Part shown: piece after piece, positions 10,638-21,999 of the stretch
Layout of the letters: every line of letters starts with the position of its first letter
Position numbering within the stretch: the first letter of the stretch is position 1
Origin: Pyropia yezoensis
Lineage: Eukaryota > Rhodophyta > Bangiophyceae > Bangiales > Bangiaceae
Direction of reading: 5' to 3'
Assembly: GCA_009829735.1 (NCBI GenBank)
Contig: CM020618.1
Coordinates: forward strand, 6,012,882-6,076,881
Length of the DNA: 64,000 bases
Translations under genes and position numbers: made by a program
Notes under the pieces: generated by a model
What the model saw: only the letters and a program-made list of their open reading frames with translations
Database searches by the model: none
Told to the model about the DNA's origin: nothing

Positions 10638-11432
10638 GGGCTTCCCCGCCAGCATGTAGTCGAGTGGTGGCGGAGGTGGTGGCAGCAGTGGTTGGCTCGC
10701 CTCGTGTACACGAGGCGGGCATGTGGTAGCCGAGTGCGAGCCCTGACAGCAGGGGGGGGTTCGTGAGTAGGTGGGCTGGCACCGCCTGTGCGTCAACGTT
10801 TGCTTGTCCTGTGGGTCGGGTGGCCTTGTGTTTGCGTGTCCAGATGTTCTCTGTGGTCCCCTGCCATGACGGGTTGTCGTGTGTTGATTTAGAAAAAGGG
10901 GTCATTGTGGTTGTGGAAAAACAAGCATACTTGCATGCCAACGGCCGGCCAGAACATCAGCCACAGTGCAGCACTATATGGCCCCTCCGATGCGAGTGGG
11001 TGGAGCACCTGCTGTCCCGTCGCCACTGTCACCGCCCCAACAGCCGTACCGGCGAAAAGGGGTGACCGGGCACTGAAGCGGCCTGTATACCAGGGACAGG
11101 GGAAGTGGACAGCGCAAACGTGTCCGAATGAGCTGGGCCGACCGTCTCCAAATGGGACAGCACGCGGATGGGGATCGGCAACCACCCACTTGGCGCGGGC
11201 ACGTGCTCGCGCCCGTCACTACCGAGGCGGCGGCGATGGTGGGGGTGGTGGCAAAAAGGGGTGGGGGAGGTGGAAGGACTGGGCATGTCTAGGCGGGCGG
11301 CCGTCGCGACTTCGGCGGTCGACAACAGCACCGGTACGTACGCCCAACGCCGGTCGACAACGGCACCGGTACGCCCGACTGGCGTGCGGCACAGCCACCC
11401 CGCCATGGCAAGGGCAAAGGAAACCGTCTAGT
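10638..11432. other. Intergenic, no supported gene
   Basis: Moderately GC-rich 3' flank of the preceding gene. Overlapping short ORFs only, with no domain visible. Confidence 0.5.
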
Positions 11433-11894
11433 AAAGCCGCGATACACCACCTTGACAAACCCATTGCACAGTATTTGAGAGGAATTGTCAACATTCAAGT
11501 GACCAACACCGTCTACTTTATCAGTTGTGCGTGTACTTTGAAATATATTTCCTGCGAGTGCCGCGCAGCGCTCCGTTATGTACATAACAAGACGGGCGCG
11601 TGTGACCTCGACCGCTGTCGGGGCATGTCGGTAACCAATGAGATCGTGATAGACAAAAACACAAACTTTGTTCACGAGTGCCATTCCCACGTACGAAATC
11701 GTGCGATCGATGACGTGATCCGATTTTTGATGAATCACGCCACCATATCATATGATAGTGTTCAGGTTACTTTTTCAACTGATGGCGAGGACCACTTCTT
11801 AGTTGACAGATTAACCACATTTCCGTCCAACTGTTTCAGTGTGTACCGTTCGCGATCCTCGCGAACCCACATGAAAATAGTCGCGGCCCGGTGA
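11433..11894 (+). CDS. Possible orphan exon or gene fragment
   Basis: A plus-strand frame stays open to TGA 11894. Its last ~150 codons have a balanced amino-acid composition unlike the GC-driven artefacts around it, with several Cys and His (for example SCACTLKYISCECR). There is no convincing start; the frame runs back into low-quality sequence. I do not recognise a family. It spans one of two identical 14-bp palindromes. It could be the 3' part of a decayed mobile element. Confidence 0.2.
   Translation, partial: KAAIHHLDKPIAQYLRGIVNIQVTNTVYFISCACTLKYISCECRAALRYVHNKTGACDLDRCRGMSVTNEIVIDKNTNFVHECHSHVRNRAIDDVIRFLMNHATISYDSVQVTFSTDGEDHFLVDRLTTFPSNCFSVYRSRSSRTHMKIVAAR
11575..11588. repeat. 14-bp perfect palindrome, copy 1
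   Basis: gttatgtacataac equals its own reverse complement. An identical copy lies 336 bp downstream, and a one-mismatch copy lies at 1113-1126. Confidence 0.85.
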
Positions 11895-11910
11895 GATCTC
11901 TTGGCATCAT

Positions 11911-11924
11911 GTTATGTACATAAC
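11911..11924. repeat. 14-bp perfect palindrome, copy 2
   Basis: Identical to 11575-11588. It is followed by gcgacc, and the copy at 1113 is followed by gcgaca, so the similarity may extend slightly beyond the palindrome. Confidence 0.85.
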
Positions 11925-12242
11925 GCGACCCCGTCGATGTGGTCGGTCCGCCTGAGTGCAGTATGAGTTCTGTATCTACTTGGAGAATTAAGAGGTAAGT
12001 ATATCTAGGTGTTTTTGCTACCAGATCACTTCACCTCTGTGGATCCGCGTGGGTGCGGGGCGGAGGTGGGGGTGGGGGTAGGGGGTGGGTGAGTGGGGGG
12101 GGGGGGGTGGGGGGGGGGGGGGGGGGGGGGGTTGTGAGCCGTGCATTGTTGGTGTGCGTCGAGAGTGGGGATGGTGGTGGCGGTGGTGGCGGTGGGGGCC
12201 AGAGGCCAGCCGACTTCGTTGCCGCCTCCACAGCCACCGCTG
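11925..12242. other. G-rich low-complexity DNA
   Basis: A GC-poorer patch of about 120 bp is followed by G/T-rich sequence including a pure 23-nt G run (12109-12131). No gene. Confidence 0.6.
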
Positions 12243-12314
12243 CCGCCACGCCGCCACGCCGCCACGCCGCCACGCCGGCACCGCGGCGCGGCGCCGCCAC
12301 GCCGCCACGCGCTG
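12243..12314. repeat. 9-bp (ccgccacgc) microsatellite-like array
   Basis: Several tandem units of ccgccacgc, broken in the middle by ggcaccgcggcgcggc. Minus-strand translation gives an AWRRGG-type repeat, which I regard as a by-product. Confidence 0.8.
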
Positions 12315-13099
12315 CCAGGTGGTGCGCAACTTTTCAGCCTGAGCTGGCGATCGCGGTTGGCCCCGCGTCGGCGGCGTCGGCCGCGGACTGTTTCCTGCGG
12401 ACAAAAACCCGGTTTTTATGCTGGTTATTTGGCCCAGGAAATACACATTGCAGGCCAGGAAACGCCCAGGAAACCCTCTCAATGAGAAAACGAATCGATA
12501 ACGGAACGCCGGTGAGAGTACACCAGAGGAGAGAACATGACGTATGCTGTCCTCGGGAGCATCTGTGATGAAAGAACGCTGCAGTGACGCCACTATCCAG
12601 CACTGACGGTTCGGTTGCACAGAACGTCTCGGATGCGCTCCCGAGAAACGTCCCGACTCGACGCCGGGCTGTCCGAACGCGGCGGGACGCGCATATGTCG
12701 AGCAGACACCCGGGCGTTCCGGGCTCGGGCTTTCGTCAGGTTCAGGTCCGGCGAGATGCTGCAGGCGAAGCGGCAGGAGCATCCAGATCGCGTCTGGTTG
12801 ACAGTAAATAGTTCAATGGACAGCATGACTTGTATGGTACGTTGCAGAAAAAAGATACACGGAGCGTTCTTTTCTCATTCCTCCGAGAACCTTCGGGCCA
12901 CAGGCCGGAGCCAATCAGGTGCCTTGACGGTATGGCCCGGTGTAATGGGCCCCACATGAGCGGTGGTGGGTCCCTTTCGGGAAACCCTGCCAGCGTGCTC
13001 ATTAAGTGAGACGGCGGGAGGGGGCTACACGCGGCGGGGTAGGCCACGACACGGGGGGACGAACCCGTGCCGCGGGCAGCATCGACGACGGCTGGCTCA
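12315..13099. other. Intergenic; nothing supported
   Basis: GC-poorer DNA with only short ORFs on either strand. No motif, RNA gene or obvious repeat was found. Confidence 0.5.
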
Positions 13100-13187
13100 G
13101 CGACGACGACGGTGACGACGACGACGACGACGACGATGGCGACGACGGCGGTGGCAGCAGCAGCGACGGCGGCGACGGCGGCGGTGG

Positions 13188-13239
<52 letters not shown>

Positions 13240-13500
13240 GGCGGCGGTGGCGTCGGCGGTGGCAGCGGCGACGACGGCGAGTTCGGGGGGGGGAGGGGGG
13301 GGACGACGGTGGCGGCGGTGGCAACGGCGATGGCGATGGCGATGGCGATGCGGCAGTGGCGTCGCCGACGAAGAGTTTTGGGGGGGGGAGGGCGGGGATG
13401 GCGGCGGCGACGTCAGCGGCTTCGGCGGCATCGACGGCAGCAGCGACGACTGCGTTTCGGGGGGGGGGGGGGGGGGGGGGCGGCGGCGATGACGGCGGCG
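13100..13500. repeat. GAC/GGC/GGT trinucleotide repeat tract with G runs
   Basis: Starts with tandem gac triplets, then long (ggc)n/(ggt) blocks, gat/ggc repeats near 13330, and a pure 22-nt G run at 13459-13480. All three plus frames and the minus frames are open and give homopolymeric Gly, Asp, Ala or Thr/Val translations. I therefore call it microsatellite DNA, although a real Gly-rich exon cannot be excluded. Confidence 0.75.
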
Positions 13501-16500
13501 GCGGGGACGGCGACGACGCTGATGGCGTCGGCTGCTGCGGCGGCCTGCCCGGCGGCCGAGGCGGAGGTCGTGGCGGAGGTCGTGGCCACCCTGCGTGTGC
13601 CGGTGCCCGGGGCGGCGGCGGCCCCGCGGGCCTGGGTGCCCATGGTGGCGGCCGCCGTGGTCGACGAGGCGGCCATGGTGACCGCAGCTGCAGCGGCGGT
13701 GATGGCTACGATTTTTTGGGGCAGAGAGGGGCAGTGGTTGACGGCCTTTTTTGTTGTGGGGTAGGAGAGTGCGCCTGGTGGCGGCGGCGGGGATGGTTTT
13801 TGATCGAGGGAGGGTGCCCGCGATAGCGACACGCGCTGTTCAATGGCGGTTGGGTTGATAAAGGGAGGGAGGGAGCGGGGGTATGGGGAGAGCTCTAGGC
13901 GGCCTGGGGGTACGGCAGCTGGGGTAAAGTAACCATTGCACATGGAACGGGGTGGGCGACGGCGTCGACGGTGGCGGTGTTACTGGCGCCGCCGGCGCTG
14001 ATTTTTTGTCTTAGGAGGGGCAGGCTTGCCCGGCCGAGCTCAGGGTGGCTGTGCGGCCGACGCGGAGGTTCTCCCGGGCAAGCGGGAGCTATTTGGCTTG
14101 GCTGAGCACTTGGCTTGGTGCGGGTGGGAAGAGAGGATGTGAGGTAAAGCAGGAGCAGGGCGTTGCTGGAGCTGTTTTCGGGGGGTCTCGGGAGAGACAC
14201 AGTTTTCTTTACGGACAAAACATCAGCAAGGACCTTCGTGCTGCCCGCCTCTCCTCTAATACGAGGCATCAACACCCCCATGCCACAGATGCGCGGGGAG
14301 CGGTCCCCATCGCCCCCGCTGGTCGCGCACGTTGGCGCGTGCCGTCAAGTATCCCTCTGGGCCCTGGTCCCCTCTCGGCCGCCCTCTATGCACGGGAGGT
14401 GCCCCGCCGAAGTCCCGGCATCGGGGACCGACGCGGCAGGCGTGGGGCGGGTCAGTTTTTGTCTCCCCAAGGCGTCCAGTCCAGATGAGGGGTCCAGGAG
14501 GGGAAGGGGGGGGAGAGGCTCCTTCATCATGAGTCGGGGGGGGGCGTGCCAGAGATGCCTGAACCTGAACAGGCAAGGGGCACATGAAGACCAGGCTTCT
14601 TCGTGGACCAATCAAACGAGCCCATGACATGGACCATTTCCCTCAAGGACAGCGTTCTCAAAAATAGGGACCCCCACACGGAAAAAAGTCCTCAAAACAA
14701 TGGCCTCCAACCTTCCCCGGGCTCCTCCCGTAAATCGAGCACCCCTCTTCCAAGCCTCAGTTTGCACATGGGTCCGGACCGAACCCCGAGCCGGGCAAAG
14801 AAGTGCGAAAAGGATGGCCCCATTTCAGGGTCGACGGCACCCGGTCCACGCGGGGTGCCCCTGAGAGAGGTACACCGGCCGGGAGACACACGGACCTCAT
14901 GAGTTCTCGTGGGGCACTGTGATACTTCTGTCAGCATGGCCGCCGCCAACCCCGTCATGGTCGGTCTCCTACCCGGGCCCGAGCCGAGAAGAACCTCTAT
15001 GTATCTTTTTTGTGCAACGCACCATAGGCACCTCTCTTCGTCATGAACTTCACTGAGATGAGACTACCTTTCCTGTCCAGTATATCCACGAATGGGACGA
15101 TTCTAACTCCTATAGACTGGGGCGGGAGCTGACTTAAACGGCATGCTTAGGGAAAGACTTGTGCCTAATACATGCATAGAATGATATAGTGTTTCCCGGG
15201 GGCTCAACCATCCTTTCCCCACAAGGATAACTCCCCCGTTGCGGTCCCCACACCCCGCGCGTTTGCGCACCGCCGCGGCCCGCCCCGCTGCGCGTCGCTG
15301 TCCAGCCATGGTGGCCGGGGGCGCGGCCGGGTGCCCGCAGCCACGGCGCGCGCCGCGTGGGGAGGGGGCCCCCTCCGCCCTGGGGCGGGACGACGGCGCC
15401 CTGGCAGGACGCCCAGGGCACGCGCGCGGGAGGGGGGGGTTGGCACCGCCGGGGGGGGAGCGGAGGGCGGAGGGGGGAGTGGGGAGGCGGGCGGGGGTCG
15501 GACGGGGAGCGGTGGGCGGGGGGGCACTGAGTGGCGCCGCCATTGGCACGGCGCGCGCGGTCGCCCTTGGTGGTGCTGCCGGTGCTCCACGTCATCTTCT
15601 CTGCCTGGCCCGCACTCGCGGTGGCGGGCCCAGAGATCAACCCCGGCCGCCGCGGGATTTTGCCTGTCGGCGCGGATCCACGCGCCGCCGTCCACCGCTG
15701 TGGTGAGCAGAGGGGGGGGGGATTGTGGCCGCCACCAGTGATGGCCTGGCAGTGCCGCGCGGGGATTGGGGACGATGCCGGGCGCCGCGGTGGGGCGTGG
15801 GAGGGTTGCGGGGGAAGTGGGGTGGGTGGGTGGGGGGATTGGTAGTCCTACGACCGCCGTGGCGGCGGGGGCGAGCCGGGCGACCACGGAGGCGGGACTT
15901 CGGGGCCGAGCGGTTAAGATAAGTGGGGGGGGCGGTCTGCGCACGCACGCCCCCCCGCGGCGGCCGCCAGCGGTCGCCCCCCGCAGAGGCACCCGCCTTC
16001 CGGGGAGGCTGCGGGGTTGCCCCGCGGGGCTAGCCGCGGGGGTACCTCCCGGCGGCCACTTGCCGCGGCGGCGGCGGGGAGGGGCGGGGTGCACCGCCTC
16101 CTCCCCCCTTGCCCCGTACCTTGCGGCGTCGCGAGCACCCAGGCCGCCCGCCGGGCGGGTGAGCCCCTCCCCCGGCGGGGGGCGGCCTCGGCGGCGAGCA
16201 GCGGGGGGAGACGCCGCCACGGCGCCGCGGCGCCGTGTCGTCGGTCGGACGTCATCCACTGCATTCCCGGCCGAGGCCACTTGTAAGTGGAGAGAGAGGA
16301 GGGCAAAGGGGGCTGCCCGCCAGGGCATTCAACGGCAGTGGCACTGCCGCGGATGCCGCGGCACGGATGCCGCGGCAAGACCACCCCCTGACAAGCTGGT
16401 AGTCAAGGACGATTGGCGCGCCCCTCCGGCGGCGCGCGCACGGTGGGCGGCCACCGCCGGGGGGGTGATGGGGGCGGAGGGTGGCGGGCACCGCCACCGC

Positions 16501-16809
16501 GGGGAGGGGGGGGGGCGCCCCACCGCGGCGCGGGCTGGGTCGGTGGGGGCGACGGCGGCGGAGCACGGCTGCGCCTCTGTGGGTAGGGCGGCAGAAAAAG
16601 AGGGTGGGGGCGGAGGGGCGGAGCGTTCCCTCCAACCCCCCCCCCCCCACCCCCCCCACCTCCACCCCACTTCCAAAATCCTCCCTCCACCGCCCGTCGG
16701 TGTCGCCCGCAAGGTGCCCAGCCGCACCGTCCCCACCGCCCTGCGCTCTGCCTTCCGGACCGTGTGGGTGGAGGCGCCTCCTGCTCCCCCCCCCACGAGC
16801 GCCACCCGC
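13501..16809. other. Long intergenic stretch upstream of the 16810 gene
   Basis: 13.5-14.0 kb continues the Gly/Ala-coding low complexity. 14.0-15.2 kb is less biased and empty of convincing ORFs. 15.2-16.8 kb is extremely GC-rich with frames open on both strands. The plus frame of the 16810 gene is open back to 15766, but that extension is Gly/Arg/Pro noise. C-rich runs at about 16639-16670 lie about 150 bp before the ATG. Confidence 0.5.
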
Positions 16810-18987
16810 ATGGCGCTTCCAATGCCGCCACCACGGCACGGGCCGTCGCGGCGGCCGCTGCGGCTGCTGTCGGCGGCAGTCGTTGCCGCCGCTGCGGCCG
16901 CCACTGTCGCCGCCACCGTGCCCCCCCGCTCCACCTCCGCCGCGGCGGCGGGTTACCCCGTGCCCCGCAATGTCTCCCTCGGCTCCTTTCACCGCCTCCC
17001 CGCCTTGGCGTGTGACAAGACCGCGCCTGGCACTGTCGGCGGCCACGGCCGCGCCTACACCCTTCCGTCTGCGTCGGCGGGGGGCGGCCGCACCACCATC
17101 CCCGTCGATGCCGCCGTCTGCTGGTCGCCCGTCGAGGACGACGCCGCCCGCGCGTCGGCGACGGTGGTGCCTGGCGTCGTCGCCGGCGGCAACGGCAGCG
17201 GCAGCGGGGGTGGGGACCCGGTCGTGGCCGTCACGCCGACGGCGTACCGGTCCACGTGGACAGCGGTGGAGAGGCTGCGCAACGGCGCCCCCGCCGGCCG
17301 CACCGTCCGGAACGTCGACTATGTGGCGCTCACCGGCGGGCCTGTCGTGGGCGGCGGCGGCGGTGACGGCCAGCTGCTGCGGGAGGGGGAGGCGCTACGG
17401 CTGCTGACGCTTCACCGCAACTCGATATCCGGGGGGGTGCACCGCAAGGCGGGCACCTTTGACGTGGCCGCCGTCTCGCGCATCACCCTCGGCCTGTGCC
17501 GGCAGGCCGACTGTGTGGACGCGACCGCCGTCAATGTGCTGGGCGCGCGGCGCACCGACTTTTACAGCCCCACCTCCCTGCCACTACTGCTCTACACCCC
17601 CGACGGCGACGGCGGGCAGGCTGAGGCGGTCCGCATTGACGACAGCGACCTGCTGTCACTGGGGCGGGCGGTGGTGGACGACCCGGGGTGGCTGCCCCCC
17701 GCCGCGGCGCCGTCGTGGCGCCTCACCGCGGGCTTTACGCTCAAGGCGTGGGCGTCCTACGCCGCCGCCGGGCGGTCGACACGCAAGGTCGACGCGCTCG
17801 GCCCGCCGTGGACGTTTGCCGACACGGCCTACATGGGCAACACCTCCGCCACCGAGGTGGCGCGGTCGGGCAAGTGGCTCCAGGCGGTCGCGTACGTCCT
17901 GTGCGCCGCCCCCGTGTCGTCGTTTGTCGTGGACGGGTGGCGGGGCCTGTGTGGGGACGACGCCACCGACGCGTACCCGGCGCCGGTCAACCGGGGCGGC
18001 CCCCGACTGCGCCTCGCCGAGTGGACGTTTGACCCCGACGCGGGGTCCCCGCGGGGCCGGCCCGCCGAGCAGGCGCCCCTCCTAGCCCCCCTGCCGCCGT
18101 GTGGGGACCTGCCGCCGCCGCGGGGCCGCGGCGTCCGCCGGCCAGGGTGGCTGGCTGGCCGTGCCGACCGGGAGGTGGCCGCGGCGGCCGCCGCAGAGGT
18201 GGCGCTTGCCAACGCCATTTCCACCTGCGCCTACCCGGTGGGGGGGGGCGCCGCCGGTGGCGAGGAGGCGGCGGCCGGGGCCCCCCCGCCCCTCCCCTGG
18301 GAGCCCCTGCAGCGGATCAAGTGGTCGCCGAAGTCCAAGTACGCGCCCCTGCGGGCCACGCTGCGGCTGCTGGCCGAGCGCTACGACCGTGGGGTGTGGG
18401 GGGTGCCCCCCCCCCCCGAGCCCGCCTCGGACGCAGACATCACGCTCGCTATCATTGTCGTGCTCCCTGAGGCCATGGCGCTGGTTGCGCTGCTGCTGAC
18501 GACGCCCCGCTGGCGGCGGAAGGAGTGGACGGTGTTCCTCCTCCTCTGGGCCGCCGGCGCCGTCAGCACCGCTGGCATCCTCACGCTGGCGGTGGAGGAG
18601 GCGGGCGGCGCCGCATGGCGCGCCGCCGCGGTGCGGACGGAGCTGGCGGTGCGGCTGCATAGCACGGAGCAGCTCGACGCGTTTCGGCCCCTGGACCGGA
18701 TGCCCCTCTTCAAGACAGAAACCCTCCTGATGGCCGCCCGCCTCGGCTACCGGCGGCGGCTGCTGGTGGCGCTCGCCGCGGTGGTCACCGCCGCGTATGC
18801 GCTGCTGTCCGTTGCAGTGGCGGGGGTGGCGGCGCGTCGCACGGCGCGGGCGGCCAGGGCGGACCGCCGCCGCCACGGTGGAGGCCGTGCGGCCGCAGCC
18901 TCTGCCGCCACGGTGCCTGTCGACGGCCACCCGATGGCCGACTGGGTGGGGGAGGGCGCGCCGGCGGGCAAAGGGTGGGGCTGGTGA
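16810..18987 (+). CDS. Secretory-pathway membrane protein: signal peptide, large ectodomain, three TM spans
   Basis: 725 residues from ATG 16810 to TGA. I chose this ATG because it directly precedes a basic n-region and a long Ala/Val hydrophobic core (residues about 17-37), a plausible signal peptide. The frame is open further upstream without such a start. Residues ~50-535 form an ectodomain with scattered Cys (LACDK, LCRQADC, GLCGDD, LPPCGD) and N-glycosylation sequons (NVS, NGS, NTS). Three hydrophobic spans follow: about 542-566 (IIVVLPEAMALVALLL), 573-597 (FLLLWAAGAVSTAGIL) and 650-675. The short tail is Arg-rich. No catalytic motif or known family was recognised. Codon third positions are strongly G/C and no in-frame stop or intron is needed, so it is the best-supported host gene here. 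Confidence 0.72.
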   Translation: MALPMPPPRHGPSRRPLRLLSAAVVAAAAAATVAATVPPRSTSAAAAGYPVPRNVSLGSFHRLPALACDKTAPGTVGGHGRAYTLPSASAGGGRTTIPVDAAVCWSPVEDDAARASATVVPGVVAGGNGSGSGGGDPVVAVTPTAYRSTWTAVERLRNGAPAGRTVRNVDYVALTGGPVVGGGGGDGQLLREGEALRLLTLHRNSISGGVHRKAGTFDVAAVSRITLGLCRQADCVDATAVNVLGARRTDFYSPTSLPLLLYTPDGDGGQAEAVRIDDSDLLSLGRAVVDDPGWLPPAAAPSWRLTAGFTLKAWASYAAAGRSTRKVDALGPPWTFADTAYMGNTSATEVARSGKWLQAVAYVLCAAPVSSFVVDGWRGLCGDDATDAYPAPVNRGGPRLRLAEWTFDPDAGSPRGRPAEQAPLLAPLPPCGDLPPPRGRGVRRPGWLAGRADREVAAAAAAEVALANAISTCAYPVGGGAAGGEEAAAGAPPPLPWEPLQRIKWSPKSKYAPLRATLRLLAERYDRGVWGVPPPPEPASDADITLAIIVVLPEAMALVALLLTTPRWRRKEWTVFLLLWAAGAVSTAGILTLAVEEAGGAAWRAAAVRTELAVRLHSTEQLDAFRPLDRMPLFKTETLLMAARLGYRRRLLVALAAVVTAAYALLSVAVAGVAARRTARAARADRRRHGGGRAAAASAATVPVDGHPMADWVGEGAPAGKGWGW

Positions 18988-20456
18988 GCCCCCACCCGTT
19001 CGGCGGCCAGAGCTGCCGCGTGGGGACCGGACAAGAAGGTGAGGGGAGGGGGGGTCGGGGGAGGAAGGTGCATCAGAGTGGTTGCTTACGAGGTGGTGGA
19101 GTGGGGGGAGGGAGTGGACGCGCGTGGCGGAGAGGCCTTAGGGACAAGAAGGGGGAGCGGACAGCGGCGCGGCAGAACGGGACTTTGTCGGTGCGCACGT
19201 GGGCTTGCGGAGCAGCGGGCGACGGCAACCGAGGCGGCGGACGGTGCTGGTGGCGGCCGGCCTTGGCGACCGCCGTCGCGGGGGGGGCGACGGGGTGCCC
19301 CACCGACGCACGGAGGCCGGCCCCACCGCCCCGGGTTCGTGGCGGCCGGCCGCCGCGGCGACGCGGCGGCGCGCCGTCACGGCTTAGAAGCCGACATTTC
19401 ATGGATCCTCAGGGTGCACAGGCTGCAGCAGTCGCTGACGGTGTGTCCCTTCGCCCGCCCTGCTGCTGCCGCCACAGCGCGGCGGCGACGCGCGGCGGCG
19501 CGAGAGCCCCCCCTCACCTCACCCCTCCTCCCAGTCGGCGACGGGCCGCGTCAGCCCCCGGGAGGCGCGCTGCGCCGCGCCGCCGGCCGGGGAGCGCGGC
19601 TAGCTCGATAGCCCGAACGCAGCCGCCCGCACTGCAACGCAGTACCGCCGACGCTCTCTCCAGTAAAAAGGTCAAGGTCAGGCCGAGTCTGACGTTGACT
19701 CTTGCTTTCCGACGCGACTTTTAACCTGCTCGAGCATGCTTTGATTGAGATCTCTAACACTCAGTACAATCATCTATCTATCTGATCATCATAGGGTGAT
19801 GCAGCGATTGTCTAAACAATATGTACAAGTGGCGAACCCGCACAGGAGACGCTATCGAGTAAGGCGGGGAGCGTGACACACTCCCGGGCTGGGCACAAAC
19901 ACCGAATTCTCTCGTTGACTGGGTACAAAAGTGTGCACAGGGTCCGCGTATTCCTTACAGTATGTGGGCACGTCAGAAGAAATACAATCAAGTTCTGACT
20001 TTACTCCCGCAGCGGGGGAACGAGCTTTCTCCCCGCAGGGAGGGCAAGTCATCGGACTCCGACAGGGGATCGTCTCATGGCTACCTCAAGGCCATTAGCC
20101 GCGGTACGGCACACGACTGGGACATGCGGCAAGGCAACAGCGAGAGTGCGTATGAAGAAGAATGTGGAAGGGTGCAGAGCAACAGGGTAGAGCGCTACGG
20201 TACCTACTGCTGTGGTGCCACCACGGGTAGGCCCCTGCGAGAAGAGGAGCGGGGCGATGGCGGCAGTCCTTCCGTCCACAAGAAAGGGCGCGCTTCGCGT
20301 TTTTGGGGATGAAAACGCTGCCGTCGTGAACGCTTGCTTTTGGCACTCTTGCAAATCCGAGAATGGACAACACGATTTGAATGTCAGTACTGCATTTCTC
20401 TTCCACGTTGATCGGTAAGAACTTGTGCCCAGATGCCAACGGGCTTCACACTTTCG
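18988..20456. other. Intergenic 3' flank; composition drop at about 19.64 kb
   Basis: 18.99-19.64 kb stays very GC-rich with frames open everywhere. From about 19.64 kb the DNA becomes close to GC-balanced, marking entry into transposon-rich territory. No gene supported. Confidence 0.5.
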
Positions 20457-20504
20457 CTCGACTAAAACACTAGGTTTTGGTCGAGAATCGAGGTTTTAGT
20501 CGAG
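20457..20504. repeat. Hairpin-forming inverted repeat
   Basis: ctcgactaaaac (20457-20468) is the exact reverse complement of gttttagtcgag (20493-20504). Inside lies a near copy of the right arm (aggttttggtcgag at 20472-20485). Function unknown; possibly a transposon end or satellite. Confidence 0.7.
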
Positions 20505-21311
20505 TGATAATGCCAGGACTATCGGACTTGGTTGGCACTGCGACATTGATGAACAGCCCGATACGTGCCACGTTTAGTCTGAAGCCCCACATTTCGCCTA
20601 CGTGGTAAGAATATGGTCTCATATGCGTGATAGTCCGCATTGGTGGCTGTGCCTTTAAGGTACGAATGTGATCACGCGCTCAATGTGCTGCTTGTCCTTG
20701 TTGGCTCCGTCTGCTGACCGAAGTGTCAAGGACATTCACGTGCCACGTACTTCCGGTGTCACAGCTGTCTGCTATCAAGATTGAATGGCACGAGTATCAT
20801 ATTTCACTCGCGAGGGCTCTCTTTGGCCACAGGTCATCGTCAGGGCCTGCAGGAGACCGGGGCTCCTTATTTCCGCCACGCCTGCTCATCTGGCGCTCGG
20901 CCCTTATGGAACTGCTGCGTACATGTTTTCTGCTGGGGGCCCAGCAGGGGCCTCGGTCTGGTCCTTCAGGTCGTCTGTCGTTAGTTTGAGCTTCCTTTTG
21001 CGTCAACCCCCCCACTCCCATTCGCGGGCTGGCGTACAGGTCCGCTCGACGATAGTCAGCGTACCCGTCGCAGACTAATGGGCAAAAAGTACAGCGAGGG
21101 ATCAGGCGAGACCCCGACGAGAGGCAGTGTGCTCGTGGATGAGCTGTCCGAAGCCAGAATGGGCGGCACATTTGTGGTCGGGTACCTGCGGAAATCGGCG
21201 CCGTGTTGTGAACAGCCTGGTCATCCTCAGATTCGACGATCGCCCTGGGGCGCCCGAGCCCTCTGAGGTCAGCGAAAGTGCTCGCCCTAGGTCTGCGGTC
21301 GGACTGTCGGG
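20505..21311. other. Intergenic DNA hosting the gypsy insertion; no gene supported
   Basis: Near GC-balanced sequence with short ORFs lacking motifs. It is the left flank of the Ty3/gypsy element. Confidence 0.5.
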
Positions 21312-21316
21312 GACAG
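21312..21316. repeat. Target-site duplication, left copy (gacag)
   Basis: Five bases immediately left of the first LTR, identical to 30262-30266. Confidence 0.9.
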
Positions 21317-21999
21317 TGTGGCAAAAACCGCTCGCGCTCCCAGCACCCAAGTTGGGGTGGTGCACAAGGGCTGCCTTCCGTGTCGGGGGAGTCCGAAGAA
21401 GTGCAAGTCGCACACACGCTGTCTCTGTTGTGGGGCAATCCCCCCACCAGTAAACAAGAAGAAGGTGTGTGGGCCAACAGTTTCTTGGTCGGGACGGGGA
21501 AGCAAGGCCAAGCCCCGCTATCCCTCCCTGTGGCCATAACCACTCGCACACGCGGCACCCAAGTTGGGGCGGTGCGCAAGGGCTGCCTCCCGTGTCGGGG
21601 GAACCGGAAAAACTGCAAGTCGCACACACGCTGTCCCTGTTGTGGGGCAATCCTCCCACTAACAAACAAGAAGATGGTGTGTGGGCCAACAGTTTCTTGG
21701 TCGGGACGAGGAAGCGAGGCCAAGCCCCGCTGTCCCTCCCCTTATCCCCCCAGGGTCCCCTCTGAGTCTCGCCACTCGAAATCTCGCACCCCAGCACCTG
21801 CCCACCAGGCCACACGAAAATTCAAGACGATAAAAATGCAAAAAACCCTCTCATCCTTGTTGGATTGACTATCAAGCGAAGTATCCCTGACTTAGGAAAA
21901 TTTCGGAATCAAATGCAAATGGAGAAACGGGTCAGACCAGTTGTCTCCCGCCCCAGTATGGCGCGCCCTGACCCCTTGCGTGGGGCCAGTTCTGCCACA
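21317..21999 (-). repeat. Left LTR (3' LTR in coding sense) with 212-bp head duplication
   Basis: 683 bp, against about 470 bp for the other LTRs of the family. The first 212 bp (21317-21528) are repeated by the start of a full-length LTR at 21529-21999, including a second tgtggc-type start. The target duplication abuts the outer head copy, so the duplication is part of the integrated element. Terminal heptamers are perfect inverted repeats. Confidence 0.92.

Noticed and set aside
13006..13826. Gly/Ala-rich ORFs on both strands
   Set aside because: All frames are open because of GGC/GAC triplet repeats; translations are homopolymeric.
15766..16809. Longer N-terminus for the membrane protein
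   Set aside because: The extension is Gly/Arg/Pro-rich noise without an in-frame context. The ATG at 16810 is directly followed by a good signal peptide.
21102..21815. ORFs within the LTR repeats (also at 29732-30155, 33970-34381 and 40233-40653)
   Set aside because: The same short peptides recur because the LTR recurs. They are non-coding LTR sequence.
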